A stretch of 64,000 bases of DNA. Source: PALSA-600 sp963842335. GTDB lineage: Bacteria; Actinomycetota; Thermoleophilia; Gaiellales; Gaiellaceae. The DNA is taken from assembly GCA_963842335.1 (NCBI GenBank), contig CAWJGF010000010.1:124001-188000 (forward strand), in the 5' to 3' direction. Positions 28,774 through 38,112 of the stretch are shown here, piece after piece. The notes under the pieces were generated by a model. That model was not told where the DNA came from and did not search any database. It saw nothing but the letters and a program-made list of their open reading frames with translations. Both the position numbers and the translations under genes were made by a program. How positions within the stretch are numbered: the first letter of the stretch is position 1; each line of letters opens with the position of its first letter.

Positions 28774-30079
28774 CGTACCGGTTGCGCTGCTCGGCTATGG
28801 CACCGTCGGGTCGGCGGTCAACCGGTTACTCACCGAATCGGCGGACGACATCGAACGCGCCACCGGTCACCGCCTGCGGGTGGTCAAGGCCCTCGTGCGC
28901 GACGTCGGAAAGGAGCGTGATTACCCACCAGCGTTGAACAACACGGGTGGCGTGCTTACGACCGACTTTCGTGAGATCGCCGACGACCCGTCGATCGCGG
29001 TCGTCGCCGAGGTGATGGGGGGTGTCGACCCCGCGGGTGGCTACGTGCTCGATCTCCTTCGCGGGGGCAAGCACGTCGTCTCCGCGAACAAGCAGCTGAT
29101 CGCACGGCGCGGCGCCGAGTTGTTCGCCGGCGCGTCATCCGGTGGCGTGCAGCTGCGTTTCGAGGCAAGCGTCTGCGCCGCGATCCCGGTGATCAAGGTG
29201 CTGCGCGAGGCGCTCGTCGTCTCGAACGTCCACCGCGTGCTCGGGATCGTCAACGGCACGACGAACTTCGTGCTCACCGAGATGGAGGCGGGCAAGACCT
29301 ACGGGGAAGCCCTTGCGGACGCTCAGCAGCGCGGTTACGCCGAGGCCGACCCGACCGACGACGTCTCGGGCGCCGACGCGGCAGCGAAGATGGCGATCCT
29401 CGCGACCGTCGCGTTCAACTCGCGGGTCGACCTCGAGGACGTCGACTACCTCGGCATCACCGAGGTCGACTCCGCCGACGTCGCCGCGGCCCGCGACCTC
29501 GACATGGTGATCCGGCTCGTCGGAGCGGCGCGACTCGTGAACGGGAGCTTCGACGTTCGCGTCCAGCCCGCCCTCGTCGACCGGCAGCACCCCCTCGCGA
29601 AGGTGAACGGCGCATTCAACGCCGTCATGCTCCAGGGAGACGCGATCCGAGAGATTACGCTCCAGGGGCCGGGCGCCGGCGGCATCGAGACCGCCTCGGC
29701 GGTGATCGCCGACATGGTGAGCGTGATCGGGACGATGGGAACGGGCTTTCTGCAGAACGACGCGGCCTGGCGGGAGCTGCCCAAGCTGCCCGCCGGCGAC
29801 AGCACCTCCCCGTTCTATTTCCGCCTGCTGGTGCAGGACCGGCCGGGCGCGCTCGCGCGAGTCGCCGACGAGCTCGCGCAGCGAGACGTCTCGATCGCGC
29901 GCCTGCTGCAACGGCCGAACGGGAACGGCGCCTCCCTGCACGTCGTCACGCATGAGGGTCGCGCGGGGGCACTCGACGATGCGCTCCAGGCGCTCGGGGA
30001 CCTACCCGAGGTGCACCGGCGCTCGCGGCCTCTGCCTGTGATCTCGGACCGTGGCGTTGCGGAGCTCGGATGGGCCTGA
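28760..30079 (+). CDS. hom: homoserine dehydrogenase
   Basis: Reduces aspartate semialdehyde to homoserine, the branch to threonine and methionine (439 aa). It has an N-terminal nucleotide fold (VALLGYGTVGSAVNRLL), a catalytic domain (NGTTNFVLTEMEAGKTYGEAL) and a C-terminal ACT domain (FYFRLLVQDRPGALARVADEL). The ACT domain would allow threonine feedback. ATG 28760 lies inside the end of ilvC. Confidence 0.95.
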   Translation: MASVDVPVALLGYGTVGSAVNRLLTESADDIERATGHRLRVVKALVRDVGKERDYPPALNNTGGVLTTDFREIADDPSIAVVAEVMGGVDPAGGYVLDLLRGGKHVVSANKQLIARRGAELFAGASSGGVQLRFEASVCAAIPVIKVLREALVVSNVHRVLGIVNGTTNFVLTEMEAGKTYGEALADAQQRGYAEADPTDDVSGADAAAKMAILATVAFNSRVDLEDVDYLGITEVDSADVAAARDLDMVIRLVGAARLVNGSFDVRVQPALVDRQHPLAKVNGAFNAVMLQGDAIREITLQGPGAGGIETASAVIADMVSVIGTMGTGFLQNDAAWRELPKLPAGDSTSPFYFRLLVQDRPGALARVADELAQRDVSIARLLQRPNGNGASLHVVTHEGRAGALDDALQALGDLPEVHRRSRPLPVISDRGVAELGWA

Positions 30080-31011
30080 CCTCCACGGCCGCCTCTGTCT
30101 CGCTCGGTGAAGGGTCGACACCGCTCGTTGCCGCGCCGCGGCTGTCGGCGCAAACGGGCTGGAACCTGCACCTGAAATGTGAAGGCGCGAATCCGACGGG
30201 CAGCTTCAAGGATCGCGGGATGGTCGTGGCGGTCGGTCGCGCAGCCGCGTCCGGCGCTCGCGCAGTCGTCTGCGCTTCGACCGGCAACACCGCCGCCTCC
30301 GCGGCTGCCTACGCCGCGCGCGCGGGCCTGGCCGCCGTTGTCTTGACGCCCGCGGGGGCGACCGCGACTGCCAAGCGTGCCCAGGCCGTGGCAGCGGGTG
30401 CGCAACTGCTCGAGGTCCGAGGCTCCTTCGACGATGCCTTGCGCCTCTGCCGCGAGCTGGGCGAGCGGCCCGGCTATGTGCTGGTCAACTCGCTCAACGC
30501 CGATCGGATCGAAGGACAGAAGACTGTCGTCTTCGAGTTGCTCGAGCAGCTCGGAGCGGTGCCGGAGGTCGTCGCGCTTCCGTTCGGAGGCGGCGGAAAC
30601 GTCAGTGCAGTCGCCGCGGGGCTCGCCGAAGCAGGCGTCACGTGCCGGATCGTGGTCGGGCAGGCGGCCGAGCGCGCGAGCACCTGGGCATCAGCGATTC
30701 GGATCGCCGAGCCCGCGCACGCGGCTCACGTCGCCGAGCTGGTCGCCTCCGGTCGCGTCGAGGTGGTGACGCTTTCCGAGGACGAGATCCGGAGCGCGTG
30801 GCAGAAAGTCGCCGCCGAGGAAGGCGTCTTCTGCGAGCCGGCATCGGCCGCAGGGCTTGCGGCGCTCCTGCAGCTCGGCGCCGGGACCGGTGAGACGGCG
30901 GTCTGCATTCTCACGGGGCACGGGCTGAAGGACACCGAGTCGCTCGAGGCGTCCATGGTGGCGACCTCCGTCGAGGCGAGCCTCGACGCCGTGCTTGCGG
31001 TGTTGCAGTGA
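30070..31011 (+). CDS. thrC: threonine synthase, short form
   Basis: PLP enzyme (313 aa) that turns phosphohomoserine into threonine. The cofactor lysine is in NPTGSFKDRGM; STGNTAASAAAYAARAG and PFGGGGNVSAVAAGL (phosphate cup) follow. It starts at ATG 30070 overlapping hom by 10 bp and is followed by thrB with a 4-bp overlap. The order hom-thrC-thrB is common in actinobacteria, which supports this being the true threonine synthase among three ThrC-like genes here. Unlike the other two it lacks an N-terminal zinc ribbon. Confidence 0.93.
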   Translation: MGLTSTAASVSLGEGSTPLVAAPRLSAQTGWNLHLKCEGANPTGSFKDRGMVVAVGRAAASGARAVVCASTGNTAASAAAYAARAGLAAVVLTPAGATATAKRAQAVAAGAQLLEVRGSFDDALRLCRELGERPGYVLVNSLNADRIEGQKTVVFELLEQLGAVPEVVALPFGGGGNVSAVAAGLAEAGVTCRIVVGQAAERASTWASAIRIAEPAHAAHVAELVASGRVEVVTLSEDEIRSAWQKVAAEEGVFCEPASAAGLAALLQLGAGTGETAVCILTGHGLKDTESLEASMVATSVEASLDAVLAVLQ

Positions 31012-31895
31012 CCGCCGCCGCGACGACCGTGCGGGTGATCGCGCCCGCTTCGACGGCAAACCTCGGCCCGGCCTTCGACTCGGCCGCCGCCGCACTCGAC
31101 CTCTGGAACGAGCTCGTCGTAGATGACGCACCGAACGGGCCGGTCGTCGCGGTAGAGGGCGAGGGAGCCGCCGAACTGTCCCGCGATGCGAGCCACCTCG
31201 CACTGCGTGCGTTCGCGCTTTTCGCTCCGGTCGAGCGCCACCACTTCAGCTTCGTCAATCGCATCCCGCTCGAGCGCGGGCTCGGGTCGAGCGCCGCGGC
31301 GATTGCGCTCGGCCTCGTCGCCGGGAGCGCGGTTGCCGGTGCCGACGTCACGCCCGAGGAGCTCCTGTCGCTCGGCCTCCAGCTCGAAGGTCACACCGAC
31401 AACCTGGCGGCGGCATTGTTCGGAGGCGTCTGCGTCTCATGGCGCTCGAACGGCCGTGCGCAGGCTGCGCGGATCGCCTCGGACCTCCCGCTCGCGTCCA
31501 TTGTCGCGGTCCCGGCCGCCCGGACGAACACCGGGCAGTCGCGGAACGGACTGCCTGCGACCGTGTCCCACGAGGATGCGGCCGCAAATGCCGGTTTCGC
31601 GGCAATGCTCGGTGCGGCGATCGCCTCCGGCGACGCGGGTCTGCTGCGCGCCGCCTTTCACGACCGTTTGCACGAGCAGTACCGCATCGACGCGACACCT
31701 CTCTTGCGCGCGCTGAAGACGAGCGCGCCCGATGGCACGGCCGGCGTCACTCTCTCGGGCTCGGGTCCATCGGTGGTCGTCTGGGCTGCGCCCGAGCTTG
31801 CCGACGGGGTCGCCGCCGCGCTCGAGAGTTCTCTCCCCGACGACACCAGGGTGCTCCGACTTCGAGTGGCCCAGGAAGGAGCCATGATCGCATGA
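31008..31895 (+). CDS. thrB: homoserine kinase
   Basis: GHMP-superfamily kinase (295 aa) phosphorylating homoserine for ThrC. The ATP-binding motif PLERGLGSSAAAIALGL and the C-terminal glycine motif VTLSGSGPSVVVW are present, and the N-terminal VIAPASTANLGPAFDS is typical. The start is GTG 31008, overlapping thrC; the stop overlaps the ilvD ATG. Confidence 0.95.
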   Translation: MTAAATTVRVIAPASTANLGPAFDSAAAALDLWNELVVDDAPNGPVVAVEGEGAAELSRDASHLALRAFALFAPVERHHFSFVNRIPLERGLGSSAAAIALGLVAGSAVAGADVTPEELLSLGLQLEGHTDNLAAALFGGVCVSWRSNGRAQAARIASDLPLASIVAVPAARTNTGQSRNGLPATVSHEDAAANAGFAAMLGAAIASGDAGLLRAAFHDRLHEQYRIDATPLLRALKTSAPDGTAGVTLSGSGPSVVVWAAPELADGVAAALESSLPDDTRVLRLRVAQEGAMIA

Positions 31896-33583
31896 GCCCT
31901 TACGGCAGCACCCATCCGGCCAAGCGAAACAGCGCCTCGCTGACCGACGGCGTCGACCGCGCGCCCGCGCGCGCGATGCTGAAAGGCGCCGGGTTCACCG
32001 ACGCCGATCTCGCGAAGCCACTGATCGGCGTCGCGACCACGTGGATCGAGACGATGCCGTGCAACCTGAACCACCGGCTGCTCGCCGGCTACGTGAAGCA
32101 GGGCATCCGCAACGCGGGAGGCACGCCGCTCGAGTTCAACACGATCGCGATCTCCGACGGCGTGACGATGGGCGCCGCGGGGATGCGCGCATCGCTCGTC
32201 TCGCGCGAAGTGATCGCCGACTCGATCGAGCTCGTGACGCGCGGCCACCACTTCGACGGGCTCGTTTGCATCGTCGGGTGCGACAAGACCATCCCGGCCG
32301 CGGTGATGGCGCTTGCCCGTCTCGACATTCCGGGCCTCGTCTTCTACGGCGGCTCGATCGCGGCCGGGCGCTATCGCGGCCAGGACGTGACGATCCAGGA
32401 TGTCTTCGAGGCCGTCGGCGCGCATGCGGCAGGCCGGATCAGCGAGCGCGAGGTGCACGCACTGGAAAGCGTTGCTTGCCCCGGTGCCGGCGCGTGTGGC
32501 GGGCACTTCACCGCGAACACCATGGCCACGGCCCTCGACTTTCTCGGCGTGAGCGCGCCGGGCCTGAACGAGGTTCCGGCGACGCATCCGGGGAAGCCCC
32601 AGGCCGCGGTTGCCGCGGGCGAGCTCGCGATGAAGCTCGTCATCGACGACACGCGGCCCTCGCACGTGCTGACCCGCGACGCGTTCGAGAACGCAATCAC
32701 GGCGATCGCCGCGACCGGCGGCTCGACCAACGGCGTGCTGCATCTGCTCGCAATCGCCGCCGAGGTCGGGATCGAGCTCGAGATCGACGACTTCGACACG
32801 ATCTCCGCACGGACCCCGATCGTCGCCGACATCAAGCCTGGCGGACGCTACGTCGCGACCGACCTGTTCAGGGCGGGAGGTGTGGCGCTCGTCGCGCGTG
32901 AGCTCGTGCGCGGCGGGCTGGTGCACGAAGAGGTGACCGGGGTCGACGGTCGCACCTTGCGCCAAGTAGCGGACGGTGCGTTCGAGCGTGCAGGCCAGGA
33001 CGTCGTCGTCTCCTGGGACAATCCACTCAAGGCGACGGGGGGACTCGCGATTCTGCGCGGGAACCTCGCGCCCGAGGGCTGTGTGGTGAAGCTCGCCGGG
33101 CACGAGCGTGTCCATCATCGCGGGCCGGCGAGAGTCTTCGACTCCGAGGAGGCCTGCTTCGCCGCCGTGAAGGCGCGGGCGATCACGCCGGGCGACGTCA
33201 TCGTCATCCGTTACGAAGGCCCCGCCGGCGGCCCCGGCATGCGGGAGATGTTGCACGTGACCGCCTCACTCGTCGGCGAAGGCCTCGGTGACGAGGTGGC
33301 GCTGATCACCGACGGTCGCTTCTCCGGCGCGACGCACGGGCTGATGGTCGGGCATGTCGCGCCCGAGGCGTTCCGAGGCGGGCCGATCGCGCTCGTGCGC
33401 GACGGCGACTCGATCGTCGTCGACGTCGAGAACCGCCAGCTCGTGCTCGAGGTCGCGGACGACGAGCTCGACCGCCGCGCGGCGGCCTGGACGCAGCCGG
33501 AGCCGCTCTACACGACGGGTGTCTTCGCGAAGTACGCCGCGAGCGTCGGCTCGGCCTCCGAAGGAGCGACGACGCGCCCATGA
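31892..33583 (+). CDS. ilvD: dihydroxy-acid dehydratase
   Basis: Fe-S dehydratase (563 aa) of valine, leucine and isoleucine synthesis. Cluster ligands are in IVGCDKTIPA and PGAGACGGHFTANTMATAL, and ATGGSTNGVLHLLAIA follows. ATG 31892 overlaps thrB by 4 bp and gives the family N-terminus. It is the last gene of the leuA operon and is convergent with alaC, the stops being 17 bp apart. Confidence 0.95.
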   Translation: MSPYGSTHPAKRNSASLTDGVDRAPARAMLKGAGFTDADLAKPLIGVATTWIETMPCNLNHRLLAGYVKQGIRNAGGTPLEFNTIAISDGVTMGAAGMRASLVSREVIADSIELVTRGHHFDGLVCIVGCDKTIPAAVMALARLDIPGLVFYGGSIAAGRYRGQDVTIQDVFEAVGAHAAGRISEREVHALESVACPGAGACGGHFTANTMATALDFLGVSAPGLNEVPATHPGKPQAAVAAGELAMKLVIDDTRPSHVLTRDAFENAITAIAATGGSTNGVLHLLAIAAEVGIELEIDDFDTISARTPIVADIKPGGRYVATDLFRAGGVALVARELVRGGLVHEEVTGVDGRTLRQVADGAFERAGQDVVVSWDNPLKATGGLAILRGNLAPEGCVVKLAGHERVHHRGPARVFDSEEACFAAVKARAITPGDVIVIRYEGPAGGPGMREMLHVTASLVGEGLGDEVALITDGRFSGATHGLMVGHVAPEAFRGGPIALVRDGDSIVVDVENRQLVLEVADDELDRRAAAWTQPEPLYTTGVFAKYAASVGSASEGATTRP

Positions 33584-33600
33584 CCTGGCTCGCGTGGGGG

Positions 33601-34755
33601 TCAGCGGTCGAGCAGCTTCTTGATCGCGCGGGTCGCCTGGCCGATTCGCTGCTCGTTCTCGACGAGGGCGAAGCGAATGTGGCCGTCGCCCCCGTCTCCG
33701 AACCCGATGCCGGGACTGACCGCGACGCCGGCCTCGCCCGCAAGCCGCAGCGCGACCTCGAGGGAGCCGAGCCCCCGCAGCTGCTCGGGAATCGGCGCCC
33801 ACACGAACATCGTCCCGAGCGGCGGTTCGACCGGCCAGCCCGCTCGCGCGAGGCCGCCGCAGAGTGCGTCGCGTCGCCGGCGATAGGTCGCACAGACCTC
33901 GACGGGGTAGTCGCTCGCCTGGCGGAGCGCAACTGTGGCCGCGATCTGGATCGGCTGGAAGGTCCCGTAGTCGAGGTAGGACTTGAGCTTTGCGAGCGCG
34001 GCAATCACCTCTGCGCAGCCGACCACGAAGCCCACACGCCAGCCGGCCATCGAAAACGACTTGGTGAGGCTGTAGAGCTCGACCGCGCATTCGTCGGCTC
34101 CGGCGGCGGCGAGCACCGACGGTGGCCGGTGGCCGTCGAACGCCACGTCGGCGTAGGCGAAGTCGTGGACGAGTATGAACTCATGCTCGCGTGCCAGGTC
34201 GACGAGGGTCTGCATGTCGGCCGCCGTCGCGACGGCGGTGGTCGGGTTGTGCGGCCACGAGACGATCACCGCTCGAGGCCGGGAGGCATGCACGGCGTCG
34301 GCGATCGCCTGCACCCCACCTGTCGCAGGTGGCGTCACGACGGTGGCGCCGGCGAGACGGGGCGCGACTCGGTGAATCGGGTAGGCCGGCGTCGGGACGA
34401 CGACCGTGTCGCCGGGAGCGGCCAGCACCCACAACAGGTGCGCCAGGCCCTCCTTGGCGCCGATCGTGCTCAGCACCTGCGTCTCGGGATCGAGCGTGAC
34501 CCCGAAGCTCCGTTCGTAGTGCTCGGAAACGGCGTGGCGCAACTGCACGATCCCACGGCTCGCCGAGTAGCGGTGGTTCGCGGGTTTCAGCGCTGCCTCC
34601 CGCAGCTTCTCGACGGCGATCTCGGGCGACGGGATATCCGGATTGCCGAAGCCCAGATCGACGATGTCGCGCCCGGAGCGCCGCAGATCGCGCTTGAGCT
34701 GGTCGACGGTTGCGAAGACGTAGGGCGGCAGATCGTCGATCCGATAAAACTTCAT
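33601..34755 (-). CDS. alaC: alanine/branched-chain-type aminotransferase (AlaC-like)
   Basis: Fold-type I PLP aminotransferase (384 aa), most like AlaC (pyruvate-alanine). FYRIDDLPPYVFATVDQLKRDL at the N-terminus (part shown) and GFGNPDIPSP are family features. NHRYSASRGIVQLRHAV and the cofactor lysine in SLTKSFSMAGWRVGF follow. ATG 34755 is used because the conserved part starts there. On the - strand a TACAAT -10-like hexamer (34766-34771) ends 10 bp before this ATG and there is no ribosome site, so the mRNA may be leaderless. A CTTCA-N5-GAAAG box (34749-34765) covers the start codon. Confidence 0.9.
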   Translation of the reverse strand: MKFYRIDDLPPYVFATVDQLKRDLRRSGRDIVDLGFGNPDIPSPEIAVEKLREAALKPANHRYSASRGIVQLRHAVSEHYERSFGVTLDPETQVLSTIGAKEGLAHLLWVLAAPGDTVVVPTPAYPIHRVAPRLAGATVVTPPATGGVQAIADAVHASRPRAVIVSWPHNPTTAVATAADMQTLVDLAREHEFILVHDFAYADVAFDGHRPPSVLAAAGADECAVELYSLTKSFSMAGWRVGFVVGCAEVIAALAKLKSYLDYGTFQPIQIAATVALRQASDYPVEVCATYRRRRDALCGGLARAGWPVEPPLGTMFVWAPIPEQLRGLGSLEVALRLAGEAGVAVSPGIGFGDGGDGHIRFALVENEQRIGQATRAIKKLLDR

Positions 34756-34765
34756 TTCGGAAAGT
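34749..34765. promoter_or_regulatory. box ACTTCA-N5-GAAAGT between alaC and thrC2
   Basis: ACTTCATTTCGGAAAGT keeps the left half and spacing of the nine-member box family; the right half matches 4 of 6 bases. It overlaps the alaC start codon and ends 15 bp before the thrC2 ATG, so one protein could control both divergent units. Confidence 0.45.
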
Positions 34766-34780
34766 ATTGTAGGAGGGCTG

Positions 34781-35998
34781 ATGGCTGTTGACACATTGAG
34801 ATGCCGCGTCTGTGAGTCGGAGTATCCCGCGATCGCGAGCGGGATCTGTCTCCGCTGCTTCGGCCCCCTCGAACCGGTGTACGAGTGGGCGGCCGTGGCA
34901 AAGTCGGTGAGCCGCGAGCAGATCGCGGCCGGGCCGCGCTCGCTCTGGCGGTACGAGGCACTCCTGCCGACCTCCGCTCCCGCCGACGCAGCAGGCGGGC
35001 CGGGCTGGACGCCGCTCGTGAGCGCTCCGCGCCTCGCGAGCGCGCTCGGGATCGGCGAGCTCTTTCTGAAGCTCGACCACACCAACCCGACTCATTCGTT
35101 CAAGGATCGAGTCGTCGCCGTCGCGGCCGCCAAGGCTGCGGAGCTCGGGATCGACACGCTGGCGTGCGCTTCCACAGGCAACCTCGGCAATGCGGTCGCC
35201 GCACGAGCCGCCGCGAGTGGCATGCGGTCGGTCGTGCTCTACCCCGAGACAGTCGAGCCGGAGAAGCTGCTGGCGACGGCCGTGTATGGCGGTGAGATGT
35301 ACGCCGTGCGCGGGAACTACGACGACTGCTCGCGGCTCGTCGTCGAGCTGGCGGGCGAGCTCGACTGGGCGTTCGTGAACGTGAACCTGCGGGCGTATTA
35401 CGCGGAGGGCTCGAAGACGCTCGCGTTCGAGATCAGCGAGCAGCTGGGTTGGACGGCGCCGGATGCGGTGGTGGCGCCGGTCGCATCCGGGTCGCTCTTC
35501 ACGAAGCTCTGGCAGGGCTTCGAGCAATTCACGCGCCTGGGGCTCGTCGAAGGGGCCAGTCCTCGTCTCTACGGAGGCCAGGCCGAGGGGTGCGCGCCGG
35601 TCGCGCATGCGTTCGAGGAGGGCCGGCCCGTCTCCCCGGTCCGTCCCGCGACGATCGCGCATTCGCTCGCGATCGGCGCGCCTGCCGACGGCGATCTGGC
35701 GATCGCCACCGCGCGTACATCGGGTGGAGCGCTCTACGCCGTCCCGGAGGACGACATCGGCGCGAACATGTCCCTGCTCGCGGAGACTTCCGGTGTCTTT
35801 GGCGAGACGGCCGCCGGCGTCACGATCGGGGCGCTCCGGGCCGCAGTAGCCTCCGGCGCTATCGGCGAGGACGACCGCGTCGTCGCGATCGTGACCGGTT
35901 CCGGGTTGAAGACGCCGCAGGCAGTCGACACACGCGAGGGCATCCACATCGACGCTGACGTCGATCTGCTGCTCGCCGGCCTCGGGGTAAGCGCATGA
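34781..35998 (+). CDS. threonine synthase-family PLP enzyme with zinc ribbon
   Basis: ThrC-like protein (405 aa) with an N-terminal CRVC...CLRC zinc ribbon (residues about 8-26), then a fold-type II PLP domain. The PLP lysine is in THSFKDRVVAVAAAKA, with STGNLGNAVAARAA and VASGSLFTKLWQGF following. The ATG has AGGAGGG 4-10 bp upstream. It heads the operon aroQ-leuB-pheA-leuC-leuD rather than lying with hom and thrB. It may be a second threonine synthase or a paralog acting on another phosphorylated or activated substrate (cysteate synthases are ThrC relatives). The reaction is not decided by sequence. Confidence 0.8.
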   Translation: MAVDTLRCRVCESEYPAIASGICLRCFGPLEPVYEWAAVAKSVSREQIAAGPRSLWRYEALLPTSAPADAAGGPGWTPLVSAPRLASALGIGELFLKLDHTNPTHSFKDRVVAVAAAKAAELGIDTLACASTGNLGNAVAARAAASGMRSVVLYPETVEPEKLLATAVYGGEMYAVRGNYDDCSRLVVELAGELDWAFVNVNLRAYYAEGSKTLAFEISEQLGWTAPDAVVAPVASGSLFTKLWQGFEQFTRLGLVEGASPRLYGGQAEGCAPVAHAFEEGRPVSPVRPATIAHSLAIGAPADGDLAIATARTSGGALYAVPEDDIGANMSLLAETSGVFGETAAGVTIGALRAAVASGAIGEDDRVVAIVTGSGLKTPQAVDTREGIHIDADVDLLLAGLGVSA

Positions 35999-36273
35999 CC
36001 GCCCCCGTCGATCCGGTCGTCGCGGCGTTCCGCGAGGACATCACAGCCCTCGACGTCGGGCTGATCGAGACGCTCAACACCCGGGTCGAGAAGGTGCAGG
36101 CGCTGCGTCGTTACAAGGAGGAGCACGGCATCGCGTTCCTCGACCCGGGCCGGGAAGCCTGGCTGACCGAGCATCTCCAGGAGGCCAACCGTGGACCGCT
36201 TTCGCCCGCGGCCGTCGCCGAGGTGTGCGAGTTCGTGCTCGCCCTCGTCAAGCGGGAGCTCGCGGATGGCTGA
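35995..36273 (+). CDS. aroQ: chorismate mutase, AroQ type
   Basis: All-helical chorismate mutase (92 aa), converting chorismate to prephenate. DITALDVGLIETLNTRVEKVQALRRYKEEHG (shown in part) holds the first-helix arginine and the lysine of the active site. It has no fusion partner. It overlaps thrC2 by 4 bp and leuB by 8 bp, and the matching prephenate dehydratase lies one gene downstream. Confidence 0.88.
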   Translation: MTAPVDPVVAAFREDITALDVGLIETLNTRVEKVQALRRYKEEHGIAFLDPGREAWLTEHLQEANRGPLSPAAVAEVCEFVLALVKRELADG

Positions 36274-37288
36274 GCTGATCGCCTGTCTGCCGGGCGACGG
36301 CATCGGCCCGGAGGTGCTCGACCAGGGTGTGCGCGTGCTCGAGAGCTTGCCGCTCGACCTCGAGATCGTGCGCCTTCCGTTCGGTGGGTCCGCAATCGAC
36401 GATCTGGGGGATCCCCTGCCCGCGGAGACACTCGCCTCGTGCCGGGCCGCCCGGGCGGTCCTGCTCGGCGCGGTCGGCGGCCCGAAGTGGGACGGCGGTG
36501 CGATCCGGCCCGAGCAGGGTCTGATCGGCTTGCGTAAGGCACTCGACGTGTACGCGAACCTGCGTCCGGCGCGTCTCGGCGACGTCGACATGATGATCGT
36601 CCGCGAGCTTGTCGGCGGCCTCTACTACGGCGCGCGTGGCGTCCGCGAGGACGGAACCGTCTTCGACACGTGCGAATATCATCCGTCGCAGATCGAACGA
36701 GTGGCGCGGCGGGCGTTCGCGATCGCCGGCAGCCGTCGTGGTTCGCTCGTCTCCGTCGACAAGGCCAACGTGCTCGACACCTCGCGGCTCTGGCGTCGCG
36801 TCGTCAGTGAGCTGGCGCACGAGTTTCCCGCTGTCGAGTTGCGGCACGCGCTCGCCGACAGCTTCGCGATGGAGATCGTGAACACGCCCGAGCGCATCGA
36901 TGTCGTGGTCACCGAGAACACGTTCGGCGACATCCTCTCCGACGTCGCGGCCGCCGTGACGGGCGGCCTCGGCTTCGCCGCCTCGGCGAGCCTCGGCGAC
37001 GAAGGGCCGGGGATCTTCGAGCCGGTGCACGGCTCCGCACCCGACATTGCCGGCACCGGATCGGCGAACCCGGCTGCGATGCTGCGCTCGGTCGCGCTGC
37101 TCCTCGATCACGGCCTGGCGCGGCCCGACCTCGCGAACGCTCTCGATGAGGCGGTCGACACGGCACTCGTCTCGCGGCCGACCCGCGATGCGGGCGGCGA
37201 CGCTTCCACCACGGACTTCGGCGACGCAGTGCTCGCATTGCTCGAGCGCACGCTCTCGGCCAAGGAGACGGAGAGGTTGGTCCGGTGA
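36266..37288 (+). CDS. leuB: 3-isopropylmalate dehydrogenase
   Basis: Oxidative decarboxylase of leucine synthesis (340 aa). All expected motifs are present: CLPGDGIGPEVL, ALDVYANLRPAR with the substrate arginines, the SVDKANVLDTS lysine, TENTFGDILSD with the metal aspartates, and HGSAPDIAGTG. It starts at ATG 36266, inside the end of aroQ. It serves as the functional reference against which the paralog at 24560 looks degenerate. Confidence 0.95.
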   Translation: MAELIACLPGDGIGPEVLDQGVRVLESLPLDLEIVRLPFGGSAIDDLGDPLPAETLASCRAARAVLLGAVGGPKWDGGAIRPEQGLIGLRKALDVYANLRPARLGDVDMMIVRELVGGLYYGARGVREDGTVFDTCEYHPSQIERVARRAFAIAGSRRGSLVSVDKANVLDTSRLWRRVVSELAHEFPAVELRHALADSFAMEIVNTPERIDVVVTENTFGDILSDVAAAVTGGLGFAASASLGDEGPGIFEPVHGSAPDIAGTGSANPAAMLRSVALLLDHGLARPDLANALDEAVDTALVSRPTRDAGGDASTTDFGDAVLALLERTLSAKETERLVR

Positions 37289-38112
37289 CGGTCACGGTCG
37301 GCTATCCCGGCCCACCGGGCAGTCACAGCGACGCCGCGGCTGCGGTGCTCGTACCCGACGCGGCCGACACGATCGGGCTTCCGAGTTTCTCGGCGGTGAT
37401 CAGCGCCGCCACTGCGGCGGAGGTGAGCATGGGCGTGCTCCCCATCGAGAGCTCGCTCGTCGGGCCGATCGCCGAGACGCACGATCTCCTCTACGGGTCG
37501 GCGCTTTCGATCGTGCGCGAGGCCACCCTTCCGATCCGCCATTGCGTGGTCGGCATCCGGGGCGCGAGTGTCGATCGCGCGACCACCTACTGGTCGCACC
37601 CGGCCGCCTTCGACCAGTGCCGCGACCTGCTCGGCGCGCGAGATGTGCGCTGCGTGCCCACCGCAACGACGGCGGATGCCGCACGCACCGTGTCGGACAC
37701 GGGCGATCCGAGGCAGGTTGCGATCGCGAGTCACGAGGCGGCGATCGCGTACGGGCTCGAGGTGCTCGCCGAGGATGTCGGGGACAGGCCGGGTGCCTTC
37801 ACCCGCTTCGTCGCCCTCGCTCCGTACACGCAGCTCGGCAGTGGCGACGGGTGGCGCACTGCGCTCTCGTTCGTCACCGACCATCAGCCGGGCGCGCTCT
37901 TTCGCGCGCTCGGGCCACTCGCTCGTAATGATGTGAATCTCGTGCAGCTCGTCTCGCGCCCATTGCCCAACTCGCCTTGGCGGTACCGGTTCGATGTCGT
38001 TCTCGACGGCCATGTGTTCGACCCGGCCGTCAGGCCGGCGCTCATCGAGCTTCGCGCCCTCACTCGCGAGTTGCGCCTGTTCGGCTCGTACGCCGCCGAG
38101 GTGGCGCGGTGA
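37285..38112 (+). CDS. pheA: prephenate dehydratase
   Basis: Phenylalanine-branch enzyme (275 aa). The periplasmic-binding-like catalytic domain runs from VGYPGPPGSHSDAAA to about residue 180, with PIESSLVGPIAETHDLL. A C-terminal ACT domain (SFVTDHQPGALFRALGPLA) gives a site for phenylalanine feedback. There is no chorismate mutase domain, supplied instead by aroQ. It lies between leuB and leuC with 4-bp overlaps on both sides. Confidence 0.93.
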   Translation: MTVTVGYPGPPGSHSDAAAAVLVPDAADTIGLPSFSAVISAATAAEVSMGVLPIESSLVGPIAETHDLLYGSALSIVREATLPIRHCVVGIRGASVDRATTYWSHPAAFDQCRDLLGARDVRCVPTATTADAARTVSDTGDPRQVAIASHEAAIAYGLEVLAEDVGDRPGAFTRFVALAPYTQLGSGDGWRTALSFVTDHQPGALFRALGPLARNDVNLVQLVSRPLPNSPWRYRFDVVLDGHVFDPAVRPALIELRALTRELRLFGSYAAEVAR